In this document: positions 1 through 7,155 of the stretch, piece by piece | Layout of the letters: each line of letters opens with the position of its first letter | How positions within the stretch are numbered: the stretch's first letter is position 1 | Assembly: GCA_910587085.1 (NCBI GenBank) | Contig: CAJUMC010000036.1 | Location: 1-16,322, forward strand | Origin: an uncultured Lachnospiraceae bacterium | GTDB lineage: Bacteria; Bacillota; Clostridia; Lachnospirales; Lachnospiraceae | Reading direction: 5' to 3' | Length of the DNA stretch: 16,322 bases | Notes under the pieces: model-generated | The model's input: the letters and a program-made list of their open reading frames with translations, nothing else | The model's database searches: none | What the model was told of the DNA's origin: nothing | Program-made: the position numbers and the translations under genes

Positions 1-104
1 TTGAAACTTTTTAAGAATTTCAAGGTTGTTTCATTGTTCAGTTATCAAGGTTCATCGGTTCTTCCTTGTTAAGAGGAAGAGTTTGCTGTTTTGTCGTAAG
101 CAGC
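1..104 (-). other. Probable rRNA operon leader (16S gene would lie beyond the left edge)
   Basis: Read on the minus strand, this AT-rich stretch follows two strong tandem promoters and contains ACCTTGATAACTGAACA. That kind of sequence is familiar from leaders and spacers of ribosomal RNA operons in Firmicutes. A hairpin (CTTCCT/AGGAAG arms, about 61-79) lies inside it, and an inverted repeat TTGAAA/TTTCAA sits at 1-23. There is no coding sequence and no mature rRNA in view. A tRNA cluster or another highly expressed stable RNA remains possible; the assignment is by resemblance only. Confidence 0.6.
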
Positions 105-110
105 TTTTGT

Positions 111-139
111 ATGATATCACAGCTTTCGACATTTGTCAA
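111..139 (-). promoter_or_regulatory. Proximal sigma-A promoter of the probable rRNA operon (P2)
   Basis: On the minus strand the -35 box TTGACA (134-139) and the -10 box TATCAT (111-116) are separated by exactly 17 bp. An A-rich tract resembling an UP element lies directly upstream (about 143-165). Transcription would start near 104. The upstream context AATTAAAAAAAGCTG matches that of P1, so the two look like a duplicated promoter module. Confidence 0.85.
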
Positions 140-226
140 CAGCTTTTTTTAATTTTTTATTTTCGCTTTTTCAGAGCACTTTCACATAAGACCGTTTTCC
201 TTGACGGTTTTTGCGACAGCTTCCCA

Positions 227-255
227 AATATACCACAGTCTTCTTCCGTTGTCAA
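227..255 (-). promoter_or_regulatory. Distal sigma-A promoter of the probable rRNA operon (P1)
   Basis: On the minus strand the -35 box TTGACA (250-255) and the -10 box TATATT (227-232) have a 17-bp spacer, preceded by an A-rich UP-like tract (about 259-275). The -35 lies 116 bp upstream of that of P2. Tandem strong promoters of this kind are typical of rRNA operons. The stretch from 280 to 500 upstream of it holds no gene I can support, only short imperfect inverted repeats. Confidence 0.85.
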
Positions 256-502
256 CAGCTTTTTTAATTTTTTTCTGTGACCTGTCGGAAATCCATCTGA
301 TCTTCTCTGTTCCTCCCGGTATTACTCCGGCAGAACTCTGCACGAAAATCCGGCGGGAAACACTTTCTTCTATCGGTTCCCTGTACCGGATGCGTGCCGG
401 TTCTGCCAGTCAGACCGGAACTCCTCACAGATACGTGTGTTTTGCCGGAACGAAACACCGTGTTATGAACCGGGATTCCCAAAACATGTATCGCTCTGCC
501 CC

Positions 503-526
503 AAGAAAAAGGGGGCAAAGCCCCCT
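503..526 (-). terminator. Rho-independent terminator overlapping the stop codon of the 489-residue gene
   Basis: The minus strand reads AGGGGGC, loop TTT, GCCCCCT, then TTTTCTT: a perfect 7-bp GC-rich stem followed by a T-rich run. The TAG stop of the upstream gene (527-525) overlaps the base of the stem. It would insulate the rRNA-type promoters at 227-255 from upstream transcription. Confidence 0.9.
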
Positions 527-1994
527 AAAATCCATATTCTGCCATGCTTTTCCGGACGCTTTCAGTACACTCTTTTTCTTTTAAGGCATTTACCTCACAA
601 AGCAGTTCCTCGGAAAGTTCTCCTAACGTGCAGTTCTCCGCCCTGCACCAGGCGTACAGTACCCTTAAAGCCATATTCCGGTTGCGTGTCACGGGCGACT
701 TCAGAGACAGAAGCACAAAATCCGTTCCGCACAGCGGATAATCCGCCAGATTCTGTACGAGATAGCAGAGAACGGAATCGTTCTCGTATTCTTTTCCAAG
801 TCCGAGATTATCCTCCGGCTCCGCCGCCATCTTATCCATCGGCAGACTTTTCCGGAAAAGTTCCAGCGTTTTTTCTCTGTAGTCATCGCTATGGATCAGC
901 TCGCTGCACTGATATTGATGGGCGTGCAGATCTTCCGCCATGCACCGGTACAGCGGCGCACAGCAATCTATGCCGAGATACTTCGCCAGTTCGACGGCCT
1001 CCCCGCGCTCCACCCATCGCCCGGCAGCTTCTCTGACCGCCCGGGATTTCAGATATCTTTCGCCGGCAGTGCTCACCTCTTCTGACCGCTTTGCCGTCAC
1101 AATATCGCGAACTGCAGCGCACAGCTCCAGGTCCGGCGAACCGCTTCCTGCCTGCCGGATAAAATCCAGAAGCATTGCATCCGCATCCTCGACCGCACGG
1201 ATTCCATGAACCGGCCCTTCGCTCAGAAGAGCACGGATCACAGCGGCGATCGGGCGGAGGGTCTTCTTCTCTGCCTCCCCCGCAAGGAGTTTTCTGACAT
1301 CCGCCTTTTGATATACCGTCAGCGCGGAATAATCCGGAATAACTCCGTTGGAAATTCCCTCTTCCAGAAGCCATTTTCTGATTTCCTCCGTCTCCGGCTC
1401 AAGCTGTTCTACCGCATGAATGCGCCCCCAGCCATGCACCCGCCTGGCAACGGAAAAAATCTCTTCATTTGCATCGCTCCATCCGCGCATATGGAAAAGC
1501 GCAAACAGCGTGAACTCATCGCAAAGTCCGAGAGTCCGGATTTTTTCCTTCATTTCCTCATCCGGCTCGGAGAATACTTCCAGCATTTCCATTCCGTATT
1601 TTACAATGTCCGCGCGTGAACTCATCAGGCATTTCGACGCAAACCGATACAGTCTCTCGGCGTCGATCCAGTCCGTGTTTTCGGTAATATATCCTTGAAA
1701 TTCGTCTATTGCTCCGAGCGGGGTATTCTTTTTCGCAAATTCCTCCAGCTTCTGCCTGCCTTCCTCAAATTCCCCTTCCGATACGGCGCGGAACAGCTCC
1801 TCCAGAATCTCCATCGACTCCTCCGTCACCTCCGCGCTTCCCATGTGGTACACGGCGATGCCGTCCTGCGCCCCGTCCGCAAATGTTATCTGGTTTTTCG
1901 ATTTTTCGCGCGGAAGAGAAAAGCCAGGCGGCAGTTCGCCGTCCGCGAGATTTTCCCGAATGTACTCATACAATGATTTGCTCTCCGAACTCAT
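525..1994 (-). CDS. Conserved-type hypothetical protein, 489 residues, mostly helical
   Basis: I do not recognise a characterised family. The protein is soluble, acidic and rich in Leu, Glu and Ala, with no signal peptide or membrane segment. Predicted helical stretches throughout suggest a helical-repeat or scaffold-like fold. The N-terminus (YEYIRENLADGELPPGF) recalls clostridial proteins that I believe are sometimes auto-labelled limonene hydroxylase; this is unverified memory, and no oxygenase motif is visible to support such a role. Scattered Cys and His residues (for example in the stretch around residues 350-370) form no obvious metal motif. The ATG overlaps the stop of the upstream acetyltransferase gene in an ATGA arrangement, so translation is probably coupled. 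A terminator follows immediately. Function unknown. Confidence 0.85.
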   Translation of the reverse strand: MSSESKSLYEYIRENLADGELPPGFSLPREKSKNQITFADGAQDGIAVYHMGSAEVTEESMEILEELFRAVSEGEFEEGRQKLEEFAKKNTPLGAIDEFQGYITENTDWIDAERLYRFASKCLMSSRADIVKYGMEMLEVFSEPDEEMKEKIRTLGLCDEFTLFALFHMRGWSDANEEIFSVARRVHGWGRIHAVEQLEPETEEIRKWLLEEGISNGVIPDYSALTVYQKADVRKLLAGEAEKKTLRPIAAVIRALLSEGPVHGIRAVEDADAMLLDFIRQAGSGSPDLELCAAVRDIVTAKRSEEVSTAGERYLKSRAVREAAGRWVERGEAVELAKYLGIDCCAPLYRCMAEDLHAHQYQCSELIHSDDYREKTLELFRKSLPMDKMAAEPEDNLGLGKEYENDSVLCYLVQNLADYPLCGTDFVLLSLKSPVTRNRNMALRVLYAWCRAENCTLGELSEELLCEVNALKEKECTESVRKSMAEYGF

Positions 1995-2572
1995 GATTTA
2001 ACATCCTCCTTCAGGATTCCGTAGACACAAAGATCATAGAATCCCTGATTATTGCAGCCCGCACCGCGCAGCGTTCCCTCATGACGCAGCCCGCATTTTT
2101 TCATTACCATACCGCTGTGCGGGTTTTCCGCTGCGTGCTGTGCTTCGATCCTGCGGAAGCCGGCCTCGTCAAACAGATAGCGGATAACCCGCGTGAAGGC
2201 CTCCGAGGTGATCCCCTGATGCCACCAGCGTTTCCCGATGCAGTAGCCGATCACCGCCGTTCCGGTATTTTTCTTTATCTCCACAACCGAGATACTCCCG
2301 ACCGGCTCACCGAGCGCCTTCGGGACGATCGCCCAGCTGTAATAATTTTCCTCCTGATATTTTTCCTCCCAGCATGCGAGCAGCTGCGCGGTAACTTCCT
2401 CCGATCTATGGGGCGGCCAGGTCAGGAATTTTGTCACTTCCGGATCGGACGCCCAGTTCCGATACATGGCCGGCGCATCTTCCTTTCGAAATGCCCGCAG
2501 AATCAATCGTTCCGTCTCCAGCTGTCCCGTTCCCAAATGATTCATACTTTCTCCTTTTCCCAAATGATTCAT
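1991..2572 (-). CDS. GNAT-family N-acetyltransferase (RimJ/RimL type)
   Basis: The protein transfers an acetyl group from acetyl-CoA to an amine; the substrate is not deducible. The family opening is present (LETERLILRAFRKEDAPAMYRNW, split here as LETERLILR then AFRKEDAPAM). The central GNAT strand and acetyl-CoA loop lie around IGYCIGKRWWHQGITSEAF, and the C-terminal motif is AENPHSGMVMKKCGLRHEG, as in RimJ/RimL-like enzymes. Length (193 or 184 residues) is normal for the family. Two start regions exist in tandem: ATG at 2572 behind GAGGAGG, and an in-frame ATG at 2545 behind AAAAGGAG, each beginning MNHLG. Either could be used. The stop overlaps the next gene by 4 bases, forming a two-gene unit with the 489-residue protein. 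No convincing promoter was found between 2573 and 2694. Confidence 0.92.
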   Translation of the reverse strand: MNHLGKGESMNHLGTGQLETERLILRAFRKEDAPAMYRNWASDPEVTKFLTWPPHRSEEVTAQLLACWEEKYQEENYYSWAIVPKALGEPVGSISVVEIKKNTGTAVIGYCIGKRWWHQGITSEAFTRVIRYLFDEAGFRRIEAQHAAENPHSGMVMKKCGLRHEGTLRGAGCNNQGFYDLCVYGILKEDVKS

Positions 2573-2591
2573 GCTTCCTCCTCTCTGTCCG

Positions 2592-2609
2592 CTGCGCCTC
2601 CGGGCGCAG
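2592..2609 (-). promoter_or_regulatory. Hairpin in the 5' leader of the acetyltransferase gene
   Basis: A perfect 7-bp inverted repeat (CTGCGCC/GGCGCAG, 4-nt loop) ends about 19 nt before the first ATG and just ahead of its ribosome binding site. There is no T-run after it on the minus strand, so it is not a standard terminator. It may affect mRNA stability or translation; that role is a guess. Confidence 0.4.
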
Positions 2610-2694
2610 AATCTTTTCCTGCTGCTTCCCGGACAATCCCTTCATCCAAAATAGCGGGGAAGAATTTCCTTTCCTCTGTCTTTTAAAGGATCTG

Positions 2695-2726
2695 AAAAAC
2701 CGGCGCCGATCCAAACGGACGCCGGT
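2695..2726 (-). terminator. Rho-independent terminator after the PH-domain gene
   Basis: The minus strand has arms ACCGGCG and CGCCGGT with an extra inner CCG/CGG pairing, followed directly by a run of five T (2695-2699). It lies 68 bp past the stop of the PH-domain gene and ends the lipoprotein/PH transcript. Confidence 0.85.
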
Positions 2727-2793
2727 ACCATATACAAGAAACGCAATACAACGCTCTATTTCCCGCCCCGGCTTTTCACCGGCGGCGCCCGGC

Positions 2794-3195
2794 TTAGTCC
2801 TCCTCGGGCTCCATGCCCTCCTCTTCATCGTCGTCGGCGGATACTTCTACATTATAGCGTGTCCTCCGGCGGAGTCTCGCCTCCTCCGACGCTTTAATCA
2901 GGTATTCTTTAATCTCGGCAGCATGACGTATGCTCTTGAGCTCCAGCTTCGGGTCGGTCGTATCGCCGGTAAAGCAGATTACCGTACCAAGACGGAAAAT
3001 GCGCTCCAGCAGGGAATGCGTCAGACGCACATCCTGCACCTTGTACATATAAGTATCATCCTCGACAATGCTTAAAAACCCGCGCCGGATATTCAGCTTT
3101 TCCTCGTCGATGGAATATTTTGTAAAATACAGCGGGAGACCGAGAAATTTCGTTCTCTTCTTCTCCACATATACATAATCCGAATTCTCTTTCAC
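2794..3195 (-). CDS. Bacterial PH-domain protein (bPH_2/YdbS-YdbT-like), 133 residues
   Basis: The sequence from about residue 20 to 102 has the look of the short bacterial PH domain. It has the pattern YSIDEEKLNIRRGFLS, then VQDVRLTHSLLERIFRLGT with a basic-aromatic core, ending in LKSIRHAAEIKEYL. In characterised relatives such domains occur in membrane proteins of the DUF304 group. Here no membrane segment precedes it, so the protein is probably cytosolic or peripheral. The C-terminus is a strongly acidic tail (residues about 119-133, nearly all Asp/Glu). The start is GTG at 3195 with GGGAGG 8 nt upstream. It follows the lipoprotein gene by 36 bp and probably shares its promoter. The precise role is unknown. 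Confidence 0.8.
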   Translation of the reverse strand: MKENSDYVYVEKKRTKFLGLPLYFTKYSIDEEKLNIRRGFLSIVEDDTYMYKVQDVRLTHSLLERIFRLGTVICFTGDTTDPKLELKSIRHAAEIKEYLIKASEEARLRRRTRYNVEVSADDDEEEGMEPEED

Positions 3196-3231
3196 TTGTG
3201 TATCCTCCCAAAACCGGCAGCCGCTCCTTCT

Positions 3232-3918
3232 TTATTTCAGCGGCACCCGGCACTCGAAATTATCTCTCTGAATAACCAGCGTTCCGTTTGACAGATCCGC
3301 ATCCTTGCCGGTCTCAAACACTAGACAGCCCCACATTCTCTCTCCCGCAGGCAGCTCGACCGGAAGATTTAAGTCTCCGGAGAGCAGCGTGATTTCCGGC
3401 TTTATCCGTTTATCGCCGCATAACAGCTGATAGTCGATTTCCATGGAAAAGAAATCAAAGCTCTGATCGATCCCCGCCGTGTTGGACAGCACCAGAAAGA
3501 TCTTCACAAGCTGATTGCCCTCCTTCGCCCTCACAATATAGGAAAGCTCCCTCTCCTCAAAGTACCCTGCTTCCTCGTATCCGTCATACTGCACGGTCAG
3601 CCCCTCCAGTCCGAAAATACCGTTCAGATCCGTTTCTTCCCGCTTTTCCGGTTCCTTTCCTCCGCCCTGGTTTCCAGGTTCTTTTCCGCCGCTGCCGGAC
3701 GGCCCTGGCGTCGGAGTCGGCGTCGGGAGCGGAGTTGGTATCGGAGTCGGTGAAAGCAGCGCCTCCGTATAATTTTCGTCGTTTCGCAGCAGCACGCACG
3801 CGGCATACTCTGCGATAATATTCTGCTCCTCGTCTGTCAGCGAATAGGTTTCCAGCAGACAGCCCTCCGCCAGAAGCGCAGAAGCCATCGCCGCTGCCAG
3901 TATTGCCTTTTTCTTCAC
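3232..3918 (-). CDS. Putative lipoprotein with Pro/Thr-rich spacer, 228 residues
   Basis: The N-terminus is a short lipoprotein-type signal: basic VKKK, hydrophobic core, then LLAEGC. The lipobox is imperfect because Glu stands at -2, so lipidation is likely but not certain. A low-complexity Pro-Thr then Gly/Pro/Lys/Glu spacer follows (about residues 56-95), as in surface proteins that span the wall. The C-terminal 130 residues look like a beta-sandwich, resembling DUF4352-type extracytoplasmic domains, with an LVKIFLVLSNTAG core; that match is tentative. I chose GTG at 3918 over the ATG at 3939 because GGGGAGG lies at a proper distance before GTG, the signal peptide then starts with VKKK, and the promoter at 3957-3985 would leave only about 11 nt ahead of the ATG. 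The PH-domain gene follows. Confidence 0.82.
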   Translation of the reverse strand: MKKKAILAAAMASALLAEGCLLETYSLTDEEQNIIAEYAACVLLRNDENYTEALLSPTPIPTPLPTPTPTPGPSGSGGKEPGNQGGGKEPEKREETDLNGIFGLEGLTVQYDGYEEAGYFEERELSYIVRAKEGNQLVKIFLVLSNTAGIDQSFDFFSMEIDYQLLCGDKRIKPEITLLSGDLNLPVELPAGERMWGCLVFETGKDADLSNGTLVIQRDNFECRVPLK

Positions 3919-3956
3919 AAAATGCCCCTCCCCGTCCATATTCTTTATTCTACAAT

Positions 3957-3985
3957 ATCATACCACTCTTTCAGAAATTCGGCAA
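3957..3985 (-). promoter_or_regulatory. Sigma-A promoter of the lipoprotein/PH-domain operon
   Basis: On the minus strand, -35 TTGCCG (3980-3985) and -10 TATGAT (3957-3962) are 17 bp apart. The start would fall near 3950, leaving a 5' leader of about 30 nt to the GTG at 3918. This separates the lipoprotein unit from the upstream two-component genes. Confidence 0.75.
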
Positions 3986-4063
3986 CGTTTATCTGGGATT
4001 TTTCCGCGCCTTCCGGAAAAGCCCGCTTTCCGCCCGGCAGCCTTCTGCAGAGCAGCCGCCTGT

Positions 4064-5563
4064 TCAGGCGTGAGCGTCAAGCTCGCACCAGAACTCCACG
4101 CCGTTTTCATGGTTGATCACTCCGCATTCCCGGTGATGGGAATCCATAATCGCCCTCACAATCGACAGCCCGATGCCGGAGCCACCGTATTCCCGTGTGC
4201 GCGCCTTATCCACTTTATAGAATTTTATCCAGATTTTTTCCAGTTCCTCCTCCGGTATCCGCTCCCCGGTATTATACACCGCCGCGCGGATCACGTCGCC
4301 CCTTTGCACAAGCTTTACCTCGATTATATTCGCCCCCGCCACATGGTTCAGCGCATTGCTGATAAAATTGGTAATAACCTCCTCAATCATATATTCGTCG
4401 GCCCATACATAGACCGGTTCTGTCTCCTCGAAAATCAGTCTCACACCCTTCTGCTTTACCATAATATCAACCGAACCGATCACGGCGCCGATCAGCGCGA
4501 CAAGATCAAACCGCTCCAGCTCAACCTGGTTCTGGCCAAATTCAATCTGATTGAGCGTAAGGAGCTTTTTCACCATTTTGTTCATTTTCTGCGCCTCGTC
4601 GATAATTACGTCGCAGTAAAACTCCCGGCTCTCCGCATCGTCGCTGATGTTTTCCTGAAGCCCCTCCGCATAACCCTGGATCAGCGCGATCGGCGTTTTC
4701 AGCTCGTGGGTGACGTTCGAAAGAAAATCCTTGCGCATCTCGTCGATCTGGATTTTATTCTGAATATCGGACTGAAGCTCGTTGTTCGCGCTTTTCAGCT
4801 CGGAGATCGTCCGCTCCAGCTTTTCCGAAAGCTCGTTCATGCTGCTGCCGAGCAGCGCAACCTCATCCTGCGATGTTCCGTGGTATTTCGCATCAAAATC
4901 CAGTTCCGCCATTCTTCTGGAAATTTCTGACAGCTCCAGGATGGGACGCGTAAAATTCCGGCTGATCAGAAAAATCACCGCTGTTCCGATCACAACAACG
5001 AAAAGCCCGACATAAGCCAAAAACTGGCTTGCAATCGCCGCGCTCTCCTGAATGCTCTCATAATTTGCCCGGATAAAAATTTCCACCTGATTGTCCAGAA
5101 TTCCGTACAGATCAATATAATCCGATTCCTGCCTCTTATCCTTCTGCGCGTACACATCATATTCCCCGTTTGTGTAAAGCAGCCGGATATCTGTGATATC
5201 GTAGAGGGAACCGCCGCCAAGCACATACGAGATCCTGGAAGCATTCATGCGATCCTGTGCGGTTTTTGACGTGTTGGAGCGCGCGAACATGCGCGGATGG
5301 ATAATATAGATATCAATATTGTTTCCCGAGCTCAGCTCATAGATCCGGTCGAGCTGTTCCTCCGTCGGCAGGAGAAACTGATCCATCTCCTGGCCGGAAA
5401 ACTGCGCTTTCAGCTGTATAAAGCTGCTGCCGAGCATTTTAATCTTCGTATTCTGATAGTAATCTTCAAGAAATGTCTTATTTAGAATCCAGCAGAGCAG
5501 AATCATAGTTGTCAGACAGAGAACAAGCACAAAGGTTATTTTAAAGCGGAGCGAACGTCTCAT
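4064..5563 (-). CDS. Membrane sensor histidine kinase with HAMP domain
   Basis: This is the kinase partner of the response regulator immediately upstream. It has membrane helix 1 at residues about 10-29, an extracytoplasmic sensor of about 150 residues with no domain I can name, helix 2 at about 181-202, HAMP at about 203-254 and a coiled-coil linker. The HisKA phosphoacceptor is His286 in VTHELKTP, followed by an HATPase_c domain with N-box Asn403 (NFISNALNH) and G2 box GGSGIGLSI at 460-468. The G1 box reads NTGERI (431-436), with Asn where the textbook motif has Asp; this variant occurs in active Firmicutes kinases, so I do not read it as inactive. The ATG overlaps the regulator's stop by 4 bases (ATGA), with GAGGTGG as ribosome binding site inside the regulator. 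The signal sensed is unknown. Confidence 0.95.
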   Translation of the reverse strand: MRRSLRFKITFVLVLCLTTMILLCWILNKTFLEDYYQNTKIKMLGSSFIQLKAQFSGQEMDQFLLPTEEQLDRIYELSSGNNIDIYIIHPRMFARSNTSKTAQDRMNASRISYVLGGGSLYDITDIRLLYTNGEYDVYAQKDKRQESDYIDLYGILDNQVEIFIRANYESIQESAAIASQFLAYVGLFVVVIGTAVIFLISRNFTRPILELSEISRRMAELDFDAKYHGTSQDEVALLGSSMNELSEKLERTISELKSANNELQSDIQNKIQIDEMRKDFLSNVTHELKTPIALIQGYAEGLQENISDDAESREFYCDVIIDEAQKMNKMVKKLLTLNQIEFGQNQVELERFDLVALIGAVIGSVDIMVKQKGVRLIFEETEPVYVWADEYMIEEVITNFISNALNHVAGANIIEVKLVQRGDVIRAAVYNTGERIPEEELEKIWIKFYKVDKARTREYGGSGIGLSIVRAIMDSHHRECGVINHENGVEFWCELDAHA

Positions 5564-6237
5564 TCGTCCACCTCAAATTTATAGCCCATCCCCCAGATGG
5601 TTCTGATGTAATTCCCCTTCTCCCCCATTTTGCTGCGCAGCTTTTTCACATGCGTGTCGATCGTGCGGGCGTCTCCGAAATAATCATAATTCCACACGTT
5701 ATTCAGTATTTTCTCCCGTGACAGAGCGACGCCCCGGTTCATGATAAAATAGGTGAGCAGCTCAAATTCCTTGACGGACAATTCAATATCCTTTCCGTCA
5801 ATTTTCACCTGGTGCGCCGTTTTATCCACAACGATTCCGCCGACCGTAAGGCTGCCCTCATCCTTCTGCATAGTGCGCCGCAGCACCGCATCCACGCGCG
5901 CCACAAGAATTTTCGGGCTGAACGGCTTGGAAATATATTCGTCCACGCCCAGCTCAAAGCCCATAAGCTCGTCCCGCTCGTCGCTCTTCGCCGTCAGCAT
6001 AATGATCGGTACCTTGGAATACTGGCGGATCTCACGGCATACCTGCCAGCCGTCCAGCTTCGGCATCATGACATCCAGAATAATCAGCGCAATATCCCGG
6101 TGCTCGTAAAAGGTGTCCAGCGCCGCCTCTCCGTCCTCCGCCTCAAGCACATCGTAGCTGTTCCTGACAAGAAAATCCTTCACCAGCTTTCTCATCCGGC
6201 TTTCATCATCCACCACCAGAATCCTGCACTGCCCCAT
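5560..6237 (-). CDS. OmpR/PhoB-family response regulator
   Basis: A DNA-binding response regulator of 225 residues. The receiver domain (about 3-118) carries the acidic pocket Asp10-Asp11, phosphoacceptor Asp55 (LDVMMPKLDGW), Thr82 and Lys104 (KPF). The winged-helix DNA-binding domain (about 128-222) ends in the typical RTIDTHVKKLRSKM and IWGMGYKF signatures. An ATG 12 bp upstream (6249) sits directly on a GGAAAGG sequence with no room for initiation; the ATG at 6237 has purine-rich AAGGATGGGAAG upstream at workable spacing and starts the protein just before the first beta strand, so I prefer it. Overlap with the kinase gene indicates co-expression. The three-copy box at 6424-6451 is a candidate autoregulatory site. 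Confidence 0.95.
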   Translation of the reverse strand: MGQCRILVVDDESRMRKLVKDFLVRNSYDVLEAEDGEAALDTFYEHRDIALIILDVMMPKLDGWQVCREIRQYSKVPIIMLTAKSDERDELMGFELGVDEYISKPFSPKILVARVDAVLRRTMQKDEGSLTVGGIVVDKTAHQVKIDGKDIELSVKEFELLTYFIMNRGVALSREKILNNVWNYDYFGDARTIDTHVKKLRSKMGEKGNYIRTIWGMGYKFEVDE

Positions 6238-6423
6238 CGCTCTTCCCATCCTTTCCCGTATCGCTGTTTCGCAGGAAATATCCGGCTCCGCCCGTCAGCC
6301 GCGTGCTCCGCCTTCCCGCACGGAGCCCTCCCGGAATTCTCCTTCCGGCCGCAGCATCCGCCCTGCGCATAAAACCGTTTCTCAAGCTTTGGAAAGTATC
6401 TTAATCCGCCCTCTTGACCGCTC

Positions 6424-6451
6424 TGTGAAAAAATGTTGAAAAAAGTGTGAA
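6424..6451 (-). promoter_or_regulatory. Candidate response-regulator box: three direct repeats, 11-bp phasing
   Basis: The minus strand carries TTCACA, five bases, TTCAAC, five bases, TTCACA (plus-strand TGTGAA at 6424, GTTGAA at 6435, TGTGAA at 6446). The 11-bp period places the repeats on one face of the helix. It matches the layout of OmpR-family operators such as the PhoP box (TT-x-ACA with about 5-bp spacing). It lies about 190 bp upstream of the regulator start. No convincing -35 is present; TAAGAT at 6398-6403 is a possible weak -10. The T-rich strand may alternatively be only part of the upstream terminator. Confidence 0.5.
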
Positions 6452-6468
6452 AACGGACGCACTCCGTT
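6441..6468 (-). terminator. Possible rho-independent terminator after the 188-residue membrane protein gene
   Basis: The minus strand has AACGGA, loop of 5, TCCGTT (6452-6468), then a T-rich tract interrupted by C and A. The stem is short, so this is a modest call. It lies 44 bp past the TAG stop of the upstream gene and overlaps the phased repeat box. Confidence 0.5.
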
Positions 6469-6512
6469 CAGATGCTTCGCGCCGGAAACAAGACACCCGG
6501 ACAGGTTTGCTC

Positions 6513-7079
6513 CTACTCCGACGTATATGTAATCCCCAGCTCCTGTTCCCTCTGCCGTATCTCGCTTTCCCGTCTTGTCAGCTGCTGCTCCCAGTCTGCA
6601 TACTTGTCCTGCAGCTGCTGCTCCGCGCTGTGCAGCGGTGAATTCGGAAGAAACACCGTAATTGCGAACATTGCGGCAATCACCAGCACCAGCACGGCTG
6701 TTATAATCCTAAGATTCCGAAGCTTCCCGCAGTAATAGTCCGCCAGCACCTTGTTTTTGCTTTCACTCTCCGCAGCGAATGCTTCCGCACGCCGCCCTTT
6801 TTTGCGCGGCAGGGTGACCGGGATTCCGGGCACCTCATCCTCCGAAAGCTTTCCGGAGCGCACGATATCCCCGCGGAGTTCCTTCAGAAATTCGGTTCCG
6901 ACGGGAGTGATCAGCGTCCGTTTTTCCACCAGCCCGGTATAGACCTTTAAAATCGTCTCCGGATTATTCAAATCCGTTTTTGCCCGGATATAGCGGATGG
7001 ATTCCTCCTCTTTTTTTGCCTCCTCCCACTCCGCCTTCGTATCATAAGCATAACCGTTCAGCACAAAACGATCCTTCAT
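6513..7079 (-). CDS. Single-pass membrane protein of unknown function, 188 residues
   Basis: I do not recognise the family. The N-terminal 115 residues are charged and cytosolic-looking (start MKDRFVLNGYAYDTKAEWEEA). One membrane helix spans about 124-144 (RIITAVLVLVIAAMFAITVF), and a Gln/Glu/Arg-rich coiled coil follows at about 151-182. By the positive-inside rule (KLRNLR before the helix) the N-terminus is inside and the coiled coil outside. I prefer the ATG at 7079 over the one at 7085, because AGGAGGG directly abuts the upstream ATG but lies 7 nt from the second. It follows the prolyl isomerase gene by 76 bp with no clear terminator between, so they may be co-transcribed. Function unknown. 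Confidence 0.75.
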   Translation of the reverse strand: MKDRFVLNGYAYDTKAEWEEAKKEEESIRYIRAKTDLNNPETILKVYTGLVEKRTLITPVGTEFLKELRGDIVRSGKLSEDEVPGIPVTLPRKKGRRAEAFAAESESKNKVLADYYCGKLRNLRIITAVLVLVIAAMFAITVFLPNSPLHSAEQQLQDKYADWEQQLTRRESEIRQREQELGITYTSE

Positions 7080-7155
7080 CTGCATCCCTCCTGCCCTTCT
7101 GGTCTTTCCGGTTCCGAACCTTCTTTGAATCTGCTGTCCGCGGAAGTCCGTGAAA

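Noticed and set aside
280..500. Several short inverted repeats (for example GTGTTT/AAACAC near 440-465) that might be a small RNA
   Set aside because: Stems are short and imperfect, with no promoter or terminator placed to make a defined transcript.
264..518. Possible small gene between the rRNA-type promoters and the terminator
   Set aside because: No ribosome binding site, no domain, and the frame runs through both the terminator and promoter elements.
3695..3760. GTCGGA-rich repeats that resemble a small satellite
   Set aside because: They are the codons of the Pro-Thr-rich spacer of the lipoprotein, so the protein explains the repetition.
4070..4930. Open frame of 286 codons on the plus strand
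   Set aside because: It is antisense to the histidine kinase catalytic region, with no motif or ribosome site.
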